DNA of 35,056 nucleotides from Gemmatimonadota bacterium (GCA_024641735.1 JAHECN010000011.1:1-35056), one strand, 5' to 3'; shown: positions 1-9,103, counted from the stretch's first letter. Notes: generated by a model from the sequence alone, not told the origin. Made by a program: numbers and translations.

Positions 1-2250
1 CCCCATCGTCGCGATCACGATGTCGTCATCGCGCAACGCGATGTCGTGGACCGGAACCGGAGGCAAGTTGAGCGTCATCGGCTGCCAGTGCTCTCCGGCG
101 TCGTAGGAGATGTAGATGCTGCGCTCGGTGGCGGCGTAGAGCATCCCAGGGCGCTGGAGGTCCTCACGGATCGCGCGGGTGAACTCTGTCGCGGGAATCC
201 CCGACACGATCTTGTGCCACGTGACGCCGTAGTCGGTCGTCTTGTAGAGGTACGGGGTGAAGTCGTCGAGCTGATAGCGATTGGCGGCGAAGTACATCGT
301 CCCCGGCTTGGTGCGCGACGGCTCCACGATCGAGATCCGGCTCCACTTCGGCAGATCCTTCGGGGTGACGTTGACCCACACCGGCTTCACCGCGTTCGCG
401 TTGCGTGAGAGGTGAATCAGGCCGTCGTCGGAACCCGTCCACACCAACCCCGGTGTCACGGGGGACTCTTGCACCGCGAAGATGGTGGCGTAGTACTCGA
501 CGGAGGTCTGGTCCTTGGTCAGTGGCCCACCTGACGGGCCGAGCGTCGCCGGATCGTTGCGCGTCAGGTCTGGCGAGACGATGGTCCAATTCTGTCCCAG
601 ATCCTTCGACTTGAAGAGGACATTTGATCCGACCCACAACGTCTTGGGGTCATGCGTGGAGTTCATGATCGGGAAAGTCCACTGCATCCGGTACTTGGAA
701 TCGATCGCGTCGTGGCCCATGGGGTTGAGCGGCCACGGATCGAGCCGCATCGATTCACCGGTGCGCTTGTTCTGCATCTGGAGGACGCCACTGTAGTTGC
801 CTCCAAACGTGACGTCAGGATCCAAGGGGTCCGACGCGACATAGCCGGACTCGCCACCAGCGCCGCCATAGCGGGTCGTGAAATTCCATTGACTCGCTGG
901 TGCAGCAGGCGTCGCCGCGCCGCCACGTCCGCCCGCGCCTCCTCCACCGAAGCCGCCGCGCCCGCCACCACCAGCCGCACGGATCGGGAAGCAGTCGACT
1001 CCACCGTCCTGTGCCGCGCCGCACACGTCATACGGATTCGCGTTGGTCAAATGGACGTGGTAGTACTGGCCGGTGGGCAGGTTGGCGCGCGTGAGGGTGC
1101 CGTCGAGTGAGATCGTAATCCCGGGATCTCCAGCGACCGCGATCCGCTTCGGATTGGTCGGGTCGATCCAATACTGGTGGGTGTCGCCGTTGCCGAGGCC
1201 ACTCTGGAAGGTGATGCCACCATCCTTCGAGATGTAGCCGCCCACGTTGCCGGCGTAGACCACGTTGGTGTCAAGCGGGTCAGCGGTCAGCTTGGTGTAG
1301 TACCAGGCACGTTGCCGAAGGTTGCGATCCTTGTTGAGGTACTTCCAGTTCGCGCCGCCGTCATCGGAGCGATAGACGCCACCATCCTCCGCCTCGATGA
1401 TCGCCCAGATCCGCTGCGAGTTCGCCGGCGAGACGGCCAGCCCGATGTTGCCCCAGATCCCGCTCGGCAAGCCTGGCGCCCGCGTCAACTCGGTCCAGTG
1501 ATCGCCGCCGTCGGTGCTCTTCCAGAGCCCGCTCCCGGCACCGCCGCTCACCAGCATCCACGGCGTCCGACCCGCCTGCCAGAAGCCGGCGTACAAGACG
1601 TTGGGATCCTTCGGATCCATCACCAGATCTGCGACGCCAGTCGAGTCATTCTTGAAAAGGACGTTCTGCCAACTCTTCCCACCGTCCCGCGTGCGAAAGA
1701 CACCGCGCTCCGCATTGGGACCAAAGACATGGCCCAAGGCTCCGACATACGCGATGTCAGGATTGGTCGGGTGCGTCGCGATGCGGGAGATGTATTGCGT
1801 CTCACGCAGGCCCATGTACTGCCAGGTCTTGCCGGCGTCCAACGACTTCCAGACGCCATCGCCATGCGAGACGTTGCCACGAATCGGTGTTTCACCGCCG
1901 CCGGCCCAGACAATGTCCGGATTCCCGCGGAACACGTCGACCGCACCGATCGTCCCCCCGAAATACGCGTCGGTCATCGGGTTCCACGTCTTGCCCCCAT
2001 CGGCCGTCTTCCATACTCCGCCACCCGTCGTGCCGACATAGTACTCGTCCGGCCGCTGGGTGGAGCCAACCACCGACGTCATCCGCCCGGTGCGAGCGGG
2101 TCCCAGCATGCGCCACTCCAAGCCACGCCACGCCGCGGTGTCAACCGGCCCTGCGGTGGGGCCAGCCGTGGCACGGGTCTGCCCCAAAGCAGGGGATGAC
2201 GCCAGGGCGGCAATGACGACAAAAGACAGCAGCCGGACCGGTGGGAACAC
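1..2250 (-). CDS. Secreted BNR/WD40/YVTN-like (sortilin/VPS10-type) repeat protein; 3' end runs off the window
   Basis: Manual minus-strand translation from GTG at 2250 (GGAGG upstream) gives a signal peptide (VFPPVRLLSFVVIAALASSPALGQ), then repeated Asp-box-like motifs (VGTTGGGVWKTADGGKTW, GLWKSTDGGDHW, GGVYRSDDGGANW, YISKDGG). Not in the ORF track because the stop lies outside the window. Confidence 0.85.
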   Translation of the reverse strand, partial: MFPPVRLLSFVVIAALASSPALGQTRATAGPTAGPVDTAAWRGLEWRMLGPARTGRMTSVVGSTQRPDEYYVGTTGGGVWKTADGGKTWNPMTDAYFGGTIGAVDVFRGNPDIVWAGGGETPIRGNVSHGDGVWKSLDAGKTWQYMGLRETQYISRIATHPTNPDIAYVGALGHVFGPNAERGVFRTRDGGKSWQNVLFKNDSTGVADLVMDPKDPNVLYAGFWQAGRTPWMLVSGGAGSGLWKSTDGGDHWTELTRAPGLPSGIWGNIGLAVSPANSQRIWAIIEAEDGGVYRSDDGGANWKYLNKDRNLRQRAWYYTKLTADPLDTNVVYAGNVGGYISKDGGITFQSGLGNGDTHQYWIDPTNPKRIAVAGDPGITISLDGTLTRANLPTGQYYHVHLTNANPYDVCGAAQDGGVDCFPIRAAGGGGRGGFGGGGAGGRGGAATPAAPASQWNFTTRYGGAGGESGYVASDPLDPDVTFGGNYSGVLQMQNKRTGESMRLDPWPLNPMGHDAIDSKYRMQWTFPIMNSTHDPKTLWVGSNVLFKSKDLGQNWTIVSPDLTRNDPATLGPSGGPLTKDQTSVEYYATIFAVQESPVTPGLVWTGSDDGLIHLSRNANAVKPVWVNVTPKDLPKWSRISIVEPSRTKPGTMYFAANRYQLDDFTPYLYKTTDYGVTWHKIVSGIPATEFTRAIREDLQRPGMLYAATERSIYISYDAGEHWQPMTLNLPPVPVHDIALRDDDIVIATMG

Positions 2251-2343
2251 GCGAACCTCCGCGGGGTGGCAACAGGATGGGGTGGGGATCCGAGAAATCT
2301 AGCCTTTTTCAGGCAGGGCGGGAGATCGGGGTGTCCTGATCTC

Positions 2344-2365
2344 GCTGCGGCCTGACGGCCGCAGC
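2344..2365. repeat. REP-like palindrome, copy 1
   Basis: GCTGCGGCC-TGAC-GGCCGCAGC, 9-bp perfect stem; identical to 9104-9125. Confidence 0.85.
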
Positions 2366-2375
2366 TGAATAGAGC

Positions 2376-2449
2376 TTACGACCTACGACCCCTACGACTT
2401 CATGACTCTACGACGCTCTCACGACTCGCTTCTCACGACTCACGACTCA
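2376..2449. repeat. Degenerate ~7-bp-periodic array (CTACGAC/CACGACT)
   Basis: TTACGACCTACGACCCCTACGACTTCATGACTCTACGACGCTCTCACGACTCGCTTCTCACGACTCACGACTCA, reaching into the stop codon of the FAD oxidase. Confidence 0.75.
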
Positions 2450-3832
2450 AAAAATATTTCCCGGCGCCATCAACCCGTCCGGATCCAACGCTGCCTTGAT
2501 TCCCAGCATTACGGCGCGCTGCTGGGCGCTCAACTGCATGCTCATCCACCGATGCTTGATTTTGCCGATGCCATGCTCCGCCGCGACGGTGCCTCCCATG
2601 GCGAGAATCGGTCGCAGGATGGCAGCAATCGTCTCCTCGATCGCATGAACCTCGTCCGCGTTCCGGGCAACGAAATCCATATGCGGATGTCCATTGCCGG
2701 CATGCCCGTAGATCGTCGGGGTTACGACGCCGTGCTCCGCGACTGCCGCGCGCGCGATCCCGATTGCCTCGGCGAGTCTGGGATACGGCACCGCCCAATC
2801 GGTGGCGAGGCGCCGGCCGCCATCGGCCATGAACGCATGCCCGCGTTCGAGCATCGTGGCGGGCACCGCATGCCGGAGCAGACGCGCGGTGCGGATCGTG
2901 GCGTCGTTGTCGAAGACCAGCACGTCCTCGGCCATTGCGCCATGGGCTTCCGCCAGCGCCAACCAGCGATCGAAGTCGAGTTCTGCGTCCCCGGGAGACT
3001 CCTCCTCCGTATACACGAAGGCCTGGCCCAGCCAATTGCTTCCTCCTTCCTGCGATCGGACGACCGCCAATGCTTCCGCGTCCAGAAACTCAAGACACCG
3101 TGGCGCGATGACCCCGCGCGTCATCGCTTCACGGGCGGCGACTACAAAGGCCAGCGCCTCGGCGTCGCCGGGGAAGGGGAGGCCGAGGCCGGTGACCCGC
3201 TCCGGCAAGGGAAGCAGGGAAAGCTCCGCGGCAACCACGACGCCAAGTGTCCCCTCGCTGCCAATGAACCAATCGATCGGGTCGTGGATTGCGGCGTAGC
3301 CGACGGTGTTCTTCTCGAGGCGCGTGCGGGAGAGCTCGACCTGCTCACCGGAGGCGAGTACGACGCTCAAACCGGTGATGTGCCGACGCGTGGCACCATA
3401 ACGAAGCGAGCGGGCCCCCGACGCGTTGCACGCGATCGCCCCACCGAGGGCGGCCTCCTCTTCGCTCGTCGGATCGGGAGCGAAGAGCAGGCCCTCCGCG
3501 GCCAACGCGCGCTTGAGGTCACCAACGAGAATGCCGGGTTCGACGCGCGCCGTGCGGCGGACGGGATCGATGTCCAGAATCCGAGCCATGCCACGCAGCG
3601 ACAGCAGTGTCCCCTGGTCGGTGATCGACCCTCCCGTCATGCTGCTCTGCCCGCCGGCGGCGGTGACTGGCGTCTTGGTGGCGGCGGCCTGCTGCATGAG
3701 CGCGACCACCTCCGGCGCAGAGGTCGGTCGGGCGACGGCCTCGGGGAGCAGGGCGAGCCCGGAGGCATCGGCCGCATAGGCCTGCCGCACGGCAGGGTCG
3801 CGAGTCAGGAAAGTGAGCTCTGGGGCAGTCAC
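2447..3832 (-). CDS. FAD-binding oxidase/D-lactate or glycolate dehydrogenase-like (GlcD family)
   Basis: PTSAPEVVALMQQAAATKTPVTAAGGQSSMTGGS (FAD PCMH domain) and C-terminal VAAEHGIGKIKHRWM...LDPDGLMAPGNIF. The ORF opens at 4006, but a GTG start near 3832 avoids overlap with the divergent gene. Confidence 0.88.
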   Translation of the reverse strand: MTAPELTFLTRDPAVRQAYAADASGLALLPEAVARPTSAPEVVALMQQAAATKTPVTAAGGQSSMTGGSITDQGTLLSLRGMARILDIDPVRRTARVEPGILVGDLKRALAAEGLLFAPDPTSEEEAALGGAIACNASGARSLRYGATRRHITGLSVVLASGEQVELSRTRLEKNTVGYAAIHDPIDWFIGSEGTLGVVVAAELSLLPLPERVTGLGLPFPGDAEALAFVVAAREAMTRGVIAPRCLEFLDAEALAVVRSQEGGSNWLGQAFVYTEEESPGDAELDFDRWLALAEAHGAMAEDVLVFDNDATIRTARLLRHAVPATMLERGHAFMADGGRRLATDWAVPYPRLAEAIGIARAAVAEHGVVTPTIYGHAGNGHPHMDFVARNADEVHAIEETIAAILRPILAMGGTVAAEHGIGKIKHRWMSMQLSAQQRAVMLGIKAALDPDGLMAPGNIF

Positions 3833-3914
3833 GACGCCTCGGAATGGGAGGTATTGCTTCAATAGTATCGCCGATCCCTTTGCCTCGCCCGCCCGGTCTG
3901 TTAGTCTGTCCCCC

Positions 3915-5480
3915 ATGACGACCCCCGACTTTGTCTCTCCCGAGGCCCCCAGCCCGGAAGAATTGGAACGTATTGCCGACGCGGCGCGCCTCCTTGAAGC
4001 GATCATCGAGGATCGCGGGATCTTGGTGCATCTCAGCGACGATGTCCGCCACCGCTTGTTGAACGCTGCCGGGAAGGTCTATGCCCCGGACGCCTTCGCT
4101 CGGCGGCAACTGGTCAAGGCCGCCGCGCGGAAGCGCAAGGCGGAGAAGGTGCACGTGGAGGAGAGCGTGCTGTCGAACACCGGGATTCGGCAGAGCCGGA
4201 CCCGCGCCGGGGTGGCAACGCCGAACTACTTCCTCGCGAATCCGGTGACGCCTCAGGAAGTGGAGGACGATCCCGACTTCCGTGAGGCAGTGGATCCGCA
4301 GAACTGCTACGTCTGCAAGCAGGACTTCAACGCGGTCCACCATTTCTACGATCAGCTTTGCCCGAGTTGCGCTGAGTTCAACTTCACGAAGCGCACGGAA
4401 CTCGCCGATCTGAGTGGGCGCGTCGCGCTGCTCACCGGTGGTCGCGTCAAGATCGGTTACCAGGCTGGATTGAAGTTGTTGCGCGCTGGCGCACGACTCA
4501 TCGTGACGACGCGCTTTCCGCGGGACTCGGCCGTTCGGTACTCCCGCGAGCCGGATTTTGCGGAGTGGTCGAATCGGTTGGAGATTGTGGGACTCGATCT
4601 TCGGCACACACCGAGCATCGAAGCGCTCTGTCACCGGCTCTCGACGGAATGTGATCGCCTCGACTTCATCATCAGCAACGCCTGCCAGACGGTTCGGCGT
4701 CCGCCGGACTTCTATCGTCACATGATGGCGCAGGAACTCTCTTCGCTGAATGAGATGCCCTCACCCGCACGCAAGCTCCTGCACCCGTTGGAAGGGATGC
4801 GCGAGGCGAAGCAGCTCTCGGCCAGCAATGACGGGATGCCCGTGCTGGACGATCTGGTGAGCGAGATTCCGGGGCTGACGCACGCCGCGGCGCTCTCCCA
4901 GGTGCCGCTCCTCGCCGAGGAACTGCTGGGGCAAGCACACCTCTTCCCGGAAGGGGAGCTCGACCTCGACATGCAGCAAGTGGATCTTCGCGGACGCAAT
5001 TCGTGGCGCCTCCACCTGCATGAAGTCTCGACTGTCGAACTGCTCGAGGTCCAGCTCGTCAACGCGGTTGCACCATTCGTGCTGAACGCTCGGTTGCGTC
5101 CGTTGATGAATCGGACTCCCAATCGGGACAAGCACATCGTCAACGTCTCGGCCGTGGAAGGACAGTTCTATCGCCGATTCAAGACCACGCGCCATCCGCA
5201 CACCAACATGGCCAAGGCCGCGTTGAACATGATGACGCGCACATCGGCGGCGGACTACTACAAGGACGGCATCCACATGAACTCAGTCGACACCGGCTGG
5301 GTGACGGACGAGGACCCGTTCGAGATTGCGGCTGCGAAGACTGCGGAGCATCGCTTCCACCCGCCGCTCGACATCATCGACGGCGCAGCTCGGATCGTTG
5401 ATCCGATCATCGATGGCATCAACACGGGCACGCACGTCTGGGGACAATTTCTCAAGGACTACCGCTCGGTCGACTGGTAG
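3915..5480 (+). CDS. Atypical SDR-family oxidoreductase with N-terminal CxxC...CxxC zinc-ribbon-like region
   Basis: Rossmann motif VALLTGGRVKIGYQAGLKLLRAGARLIVTTR; CYVCKQDFNAVHHFYDQLCPSC; ATG at 3915 (Met35 of the listed ORF). Confidence 0.8.
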   Translation: MTTPDFVSPEAPSPEELERIADAARLLEAIIEDRGILVHLSDDVRHRLLNAAGKVYAPDAFARRQLVKAAARKRKAEKVHVEESVLSNTGIRQSRTRAGVATPNYFLANPVTPQEVEDDPDFREAVDPQNCYVCKQDFNAVHHFYDQLCPSCAEFNFTKRTELADLSGRVALLTGGRVKIGYQAGLKLLRAGARLIVTTRFPRDSAVRYSREPDFAEWSNRLEIVGLDLRHTPSIEALCHRLSTECDRLDFIISNACQTVRRPPDFYRHMMAQELSSLNEMPSPARKLLHPLEGMREAKQLSASNDGMPVLDDLVSEIPGLTHAAALSQVPLLAEELLGQAHLFPEGELDLDMQQVDLRGRNSWRLHLHEVSTVELLEVQLVNAVAPFVLNARLRPLMNRTPNRDKHIVNVSAVEGQFYRRFKTTRHPHTNMAKAALNMMTRTSAADYYKDGIHMNSVDTGWVTDEDPFEIAAAKTAEHRFHPPLDIIDGAARIVDPIIDGINTGTHVWGQFLKDYRSVDW

Positions 5481-5559
5481 CACCTTCCGCACGCGCCCCT
5501 CTGTTCCGTTTCGGCGGCGCGCGTTATCGTCAAGGGTCCCCCCTCTCAGGAGCCCTTCT

Positions 5560-6123
5560 ATGGTGACCATCACGTCGCTCTGGCTGCCGATCGTTGTGTC
5601 GGCGGTGGCCGTCTTCCTGACCAGCAGCCTCGTCCACATGGTCCTCCCCTGGCACAAGGGAGACTATCCGCCTGTGCCTAATCAGGACCGGGTTCAGGAG
5701 GCGCTCCGGCCGTTCGCGATTCCCCCGGGTGATTACATGCTGCCACGTTCCTTCGACATGAAGGAGATGGAGACCCCGGAATTCAAAGAAAAGCTGGCCA
5801 ACGGGCCCGTGATGACGATGACGGTGATGCCGAACGGCCCTTTCCTCATGGGAACAACGTTCGTGCATTGGTTCATCTTCCTGCTCGCAGTTGGGGTGGC
5901 CTGCGCGTACATGGCGTCCCGCGCACTGGCGCCCGGCGTCGAGTACCTGGAGGCGTTCCGTTTTGCGGGGACGACGGCCTTCCTCTGCTACGGCATGGGA
6001 GCATGGCCCCTCACGATCTGGTACAAGCGGGGGGCCGGATTGGCGCTCAAGGGGACCTTCGATGCCCTCCTGTACGGCGCCGTCACCGGTGGTGTCTTCG
6101 GATGGCTCTGGCCGGTCGCCTAG
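5560..6123 (+). CDS. Hypothetical membrane protein with several predicted TM segments
   Basis: AGGAG upstream of ATG 5560; hydrophobic segments WLPIVVSAVAVFLTSSLVHMVL, FVHWFIFLLAVGVACAYMA, ALLYGAVTGGVFGWLWPVA. Confidence 0.7.
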   Translation: MVTITSLWLPIVVSAVAVFLTSSLVHMVLPWHKGDYPPVPNQDRVQEALRPFAIPPGDYMLPRSFDMKEMETPEFKEKLANGPVMTMTVMPNGPFLMGTTFVHWFIFLLAVGVACAYMASRALAPGVEYLEAFRFAGTTAFLCYGMGAWPLTIWYKRGAGLALKGTFDALLYGAVTGGVFGWLWPVA

Positions 6124-6144
6124 GTGGGCGGGCGGGGTAGATGA

Positions 6145-6174
6145 CGCGGCCACTCCGATTCCGGGGTGGCCGCG
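6145..6174 (+). terminator. Strong hairpin downstream of the 5560-6123 gene, no U-tract
   Basis: CGCGGCCAC ... GTGGCCGCG inverted repeat in the gap before rex. Confidence 0.4.
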
Positions 6175-6204
6175 CTCGCGTTCGGGGTTGCCCCACCCAA
6201 CCGC

Positions 6205-6222
6205 TCGTGAAACATTTCACAA
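6205..6222. promoter_or_regulatory. Rex operator (ROP-like) site
   Basis: TCGTGAAACATTTCACAA matches TTGTGAANNNNTTCACAA at all but one position; GTGAAA-CA-TTTCAC is a perfect inverted repeat; adjacent to rex. Confidence 0.85.
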
Positions 6223-6873
6223 ATGCTCCCCCGCAAGATCGCCGACTCGACCGTGCGCCGCCTCGCGATCTACCTCCGCTTTCTCGAGGAATTCGAGGCA
6301 CAAGGCGCCGACACCCTTTCCTCAAAGGCCTTGGCGCACCGGGCAGGGACCACCTCGGCCCAGGTCCGGAAGGATTTGTCCTTTTTCGGGTCCTTCGGGA
6401 AGCGAGGGCTCGGCTATGACGTCCATGCGCTGGCGAGGGAACTTCGTGATATCCTTGGCCTGAATCGCCGCTACCGGGTGATCATGGTCGGGGCGGGTCG
6501 ACTCGCCGGCGCCTTGGTGCAGTTCTCCGGATTCAATGAGCGCGGCTTCGACGTGGTCGCCGTCCTCGAGAAGGATCCGGCGAAAATCGGTCAGCGCTGG
6601 GGTGGATTGGTGGTGGAGGACGTCCGTCATCTGGAGAAGGTGGTGAAGCAGCAGCGGGTCGATCTGGCGATTCTCGTCACCCCCGCCGACCCGGCGCAGG
6701 GGCTCGTCGATCGACTGGTCGCTGCCGGTGTCACCGCCGTCCTGAATTTCGCGCCTGTCCAGTTGCAGGTCCCCGAAGGAGTCGAAGTGAAGAACGTGAA
6801 CCTCGCCGTCGAGCTCGAAACGCTCTCCTACGCTATCAAACACCGCTCCGACAACCGCGCGGAATCAGCGTGA
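6223..6873 (+). CDS. rex: Redox-sensing transcriptional repressor Rex
   Basis: RRLAIYLRFLEEFEAQG...LSSKALAHRAGTTSAQVRKDLSFFGSFGKRGLGYDV and downstream Rossmann domain (VIMVGAGRLAGALV). Confidence 0.95.
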   Translation: MLPRKIADSTVRRLAIYLRFLEEFEAQGADTLSSKALAHRAGTTSAQVRKDLSFFGSFGKRGLGYDVHALARELRDILGLNRRYRVIMVGAGRLAGALVQFSGFNERGFDVVAVLEKDPAKIGQRWGGLVVEDVRHLEKVVKQQRVDLAILVTPADPAQGLVDRLVAAGVTAVLNFAPVQLQVPEGVEVKNVNLAVELETLSYAIKHRSDNRAESA

Positions 6874-7688
6874 CCGGCCTCTCGGCCGTTCCCTCGGGTA
6901 CGCTGATCGATCGAGCGCTCACGCTCCTGCTCGACGGACCGCTGGACGCCGAGGGAGTGGCGACTCAGGTGCTTGGCCTCCCGAATGCCCCGCGTGCAGT
7001 GGCGGATCGGCTCGCCGTGGCCTTGCTCGGCTCGGATCCGCGGGTGCGTCAACAGTCGGACGGACGCTGGGCGCTGGCCGCCGCGGCGCAGGGATCCCCG
7101 CTGCTCGGCGAATGCGCGTTCGCCGTGGTCGACGTGGAGACCACCGGAATGCAACCGACGGTGGACGATCGGATCACCGAGATCGCCGTCGTGGTGGTGC
7201 ATGGAACACGTCGTGAGGTGGTGTTCGATTCGCTGGTGAATCCGGGTCGCCCGATCCCCGGACGTATCCAAGAACTGACCGGTATCAGTGACGCGATGGT
7301 GAAGACCGCGCCAACCTTTGCGGACATTGCGGACGGCGTGGTGGACGCACTGGCTGGTCGAGTCTTCGTGGCGCACAACGCCCGATTCGATTGGGGCTTC
7401 GTGGGCGCGGAGGTCAAGCGTGCAAAGGGTCTGGTGCTGGATGGCCCGCGGCTCTGCACGGTCCGCTTGGCACGCCGCCTCTATCGCGGAGAGCAGTCGT
7501 ACTCACTCGGCGCCTTGGCAGAACGCTTTGGGCTGGAGAACGCGGCACGCCACCGCGCGGCCGGCGACGCGGTGGTGACCGGCATGCTGCTCGAACGGCT
7601 CCTGAGCGTGGCGGCCGAGAAGGAGATCCGCACGCTGCAGGATCTCGAGACGATGCACCGGACCCCCGTCGCGGAGTTGCCGGTATGA
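6870..7688 (+). CDS. DEDDh 3'-5' exonuclease, DNA polymerase III epsilon-like
   Basis: FAVVDVETTGMQPTVDDRITEIAVV, FVAHNARFDWGF, RHRAAGDAVVT; GTGA overlap with the rex stop. Confidence 0.88.
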   Translation: MTGLSAVPSGTLIDRALTLLLDGPLDAEGVATQVLGLPNAPRAVADRLAVALLGSDPRVRQQSDGRWALAAAAQGSPLLGECAFAVVDVETTGMQPTVDDRITEIAVVVVHGTRREVVFDSLVNPGRPIPGRIQELTGISDAMVKTAPTFADIADGVVDALAGRVFVAHNARFDWGFVGAEVKRAKGLVLDGPRLCTVRLARRLYRGEQSYSLGALAERFGLENAARHRAAGDAVVTGMLLERLLSVAAEKEIRTLQDLETMHRTPVAELPV

Positions 7689-8575
7689 GTCGTGTCACGA
7701 CGCTGCAAGTCGGCAAACTCACTGTGCACGCACTCGATGCGGGAATGCAGCAGCTCGATGGCGGCGCGATGTTCGGCGTCGTGCCGAAGCCGCTCTGGGA
7801 ACGTCGAATTGGGGCTGACGCGCGGAATCGGATTCCGCTCACCATGCGACCGTTGTTGATCGAGCACGATGACGGTTTGGTATTGGTCGATACCGGACTC
7901 GGCAACAAGGACTCGGCCAAGTTCCACGACATCTACGGTGTCGAGAACGCCGGCGCCAATGGCCGGACCGCGCTCGAGGATGCGCTCGCGGAACTGGGAC
8001 ATTCGCCGGCTGACATCGCCATCGTGCTCGATACCCATCTCCACTTCGATCATGCCGGCGGCAACACCTTCATCGCGGCCGACGACGCCGAGCGGCGGGT
8101 GCAACTCGCCTTCCCGAACGCGCGCTACATCGCGCACCGACGCGAGTTCGACTGGGCCAACACCGCCAATGAGCGCACCTCGGCCAGTTACCTCCCCGAC
8201 AACTACCACCCGCTCATGAACGCCGGGAAGCTCGAACTGATCGACGGTCCCGCCGGCACGATCGTGCCGGGCATCGGTGTCATCGTCACACCAGGGCACA
8301 CTCCTTGGCACATGTCGGTGTTGATCGAGAGTGCAGGGGAGGGGCTCCTCTACCCGGCCGACACCATCCCGACGGCCCACCATCTCCCGCTCCCCTGGAT
8401 CATGGGGTACGATGTCGAGCCGCTCCGGACGCTGGAGAGCAAGCGGGCGCTCTACACCCGCGGGATCGCGGAGGGTTGGCGGATCGTCTTTGAGCATGAC
8501 GCCGAGACGGTGGGGGGGAGATTGGTGCAGGGGGAGCGAGGCGTGGAGTTGGGCGAACGCTTGACGGGGAAGTGA
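7685..8575 (+). CDS. MBL-fold metallohydrolase
   Basis: THLHFDHAGG (HxHxDH), TPGHTPWHMSV, PADTIP; ATGA overlap with the upstream stop. Confidence 0.9.
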   Translation: MSRVTTLQVGKLTVHALDAGMQQLDGGAMFGVVPKPLWERRIGADARNRIPLTMRPLLIEHDDGLVLVDTGLGNKDSAKFHDIYGVENAGANGRTALEDALAELGHSPADIAIVLDTHLHFDHAGGNTFIAADDAERRVQLAFPNARYIAHRREFDWANTANERTSASYLPDNYHPLMNAGKLELIDGPAGTIVPGIGVIVTPGHTPWHMSVLIESAGEGLLYPADTIPTAHHLPLPWIMGYDVEPLRTLESKRALYTRGIAEGWRIVFEHDAETVGGRLVQGERGVELGERLTGK

Positions 8576-8663
8576 GGGAACAGGGAACAGGGAACAGGAC
8601 AACGAATCCTTCTAGGGGCGAGGCATGCCTCGCCCGTTCTGTGAACGGGTGAGGGGTGAGGGG
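8576..8663. repeat. Composite intergenic repeat: two 7-bp tandem arrays flanking nested palindromes
   Basis: (GGGAACA)x3 at 8576-8596; perfect palindrome GGGCGAGGCATGCCTCGCCC 8616-8635; CCCGTTC-TGT-GAACGGG 8633-8649; (GGGTGAG)x2+GGG 8647-8663. Confidence 0.8.
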
Positions 8664-8707
8664 TATCTTTCTGGTCCCCCGAACGACCGCCCGACAGGTG
8701 GTACCCG

Positions 8708-9094
8708 ATGTCTCGAATTGCTGCCGTTCTTCTGCTGCTCCTGGTCTCTGCATCAGGCGCCGGCGCCCAGCAGGCGAACTCGCCCTCCCTCCGCATTCAG
8801 CCGACCTCAGCGGCCCTGAGGCTGGTGATCCCGGCTCCGTCCGCGATCTCACAGAAGAACCTGGAGCGGCTCCAGTTCGCGGACTCCACGAGGCAGCCGA
8901 CGTACTGGCAGAATGGGCTGTGGATGGGGGTGGGTACCGGGGTCGTCCTCGGGACTTTGCTCGGCTTCAGCAACGGTGGGGAGCCCGCCGTCTCTACCAA
9001 GGAGAAGTTCACGAACTCCTTCCTGCTCAGCGGTGTTATTGGGATGCCACTTGGCGTCATCGGAGCCCTGATTGGCGATACGATGAAGCGGTAG
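8708..9094 (+). CDS. Small exported hypothetical protein with glycine-rich membrane segments
   Basis: Signal peptide MSRIAAVLLLLLVSASGAGAQ; GVGTGVVLGTLLGFSNGG, GVIGMPLGVIGALIG. Confidence 0.65.
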   Translation: MSRIAAVLLLLLVSASGAGAQQANSPSLRIQPTSAALRLVIPAPSAISQKNLERLQFADSTRQPTYWQNGLWMGVGTGVVLGTLLGFSNGGEPAVSTKEKFTNSFLLSGVIGMPLGVIGALIGDTMKR

Positions 9095-9103
9095 GTTCAG
9101 ACC

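Noticed and set aside
1177-2199. 340-aa plus-strand ORF in the first 2.2 kb
   Set aside because: The minus strand encodes a signal-peptide BNR-repeat protein; the plus ORF is its shadow.
2376-2449. CRISPR-like array
   Set aside because: Units are about 7 bp, degenerate and without spacers; no cas genes nearby.
2402-3865. 487-aa plus-strand ORF opposite the FAD oxidase
   Set aside because: Antisense to a clear FAD-binding oxidase and begins inside the heptamer array.
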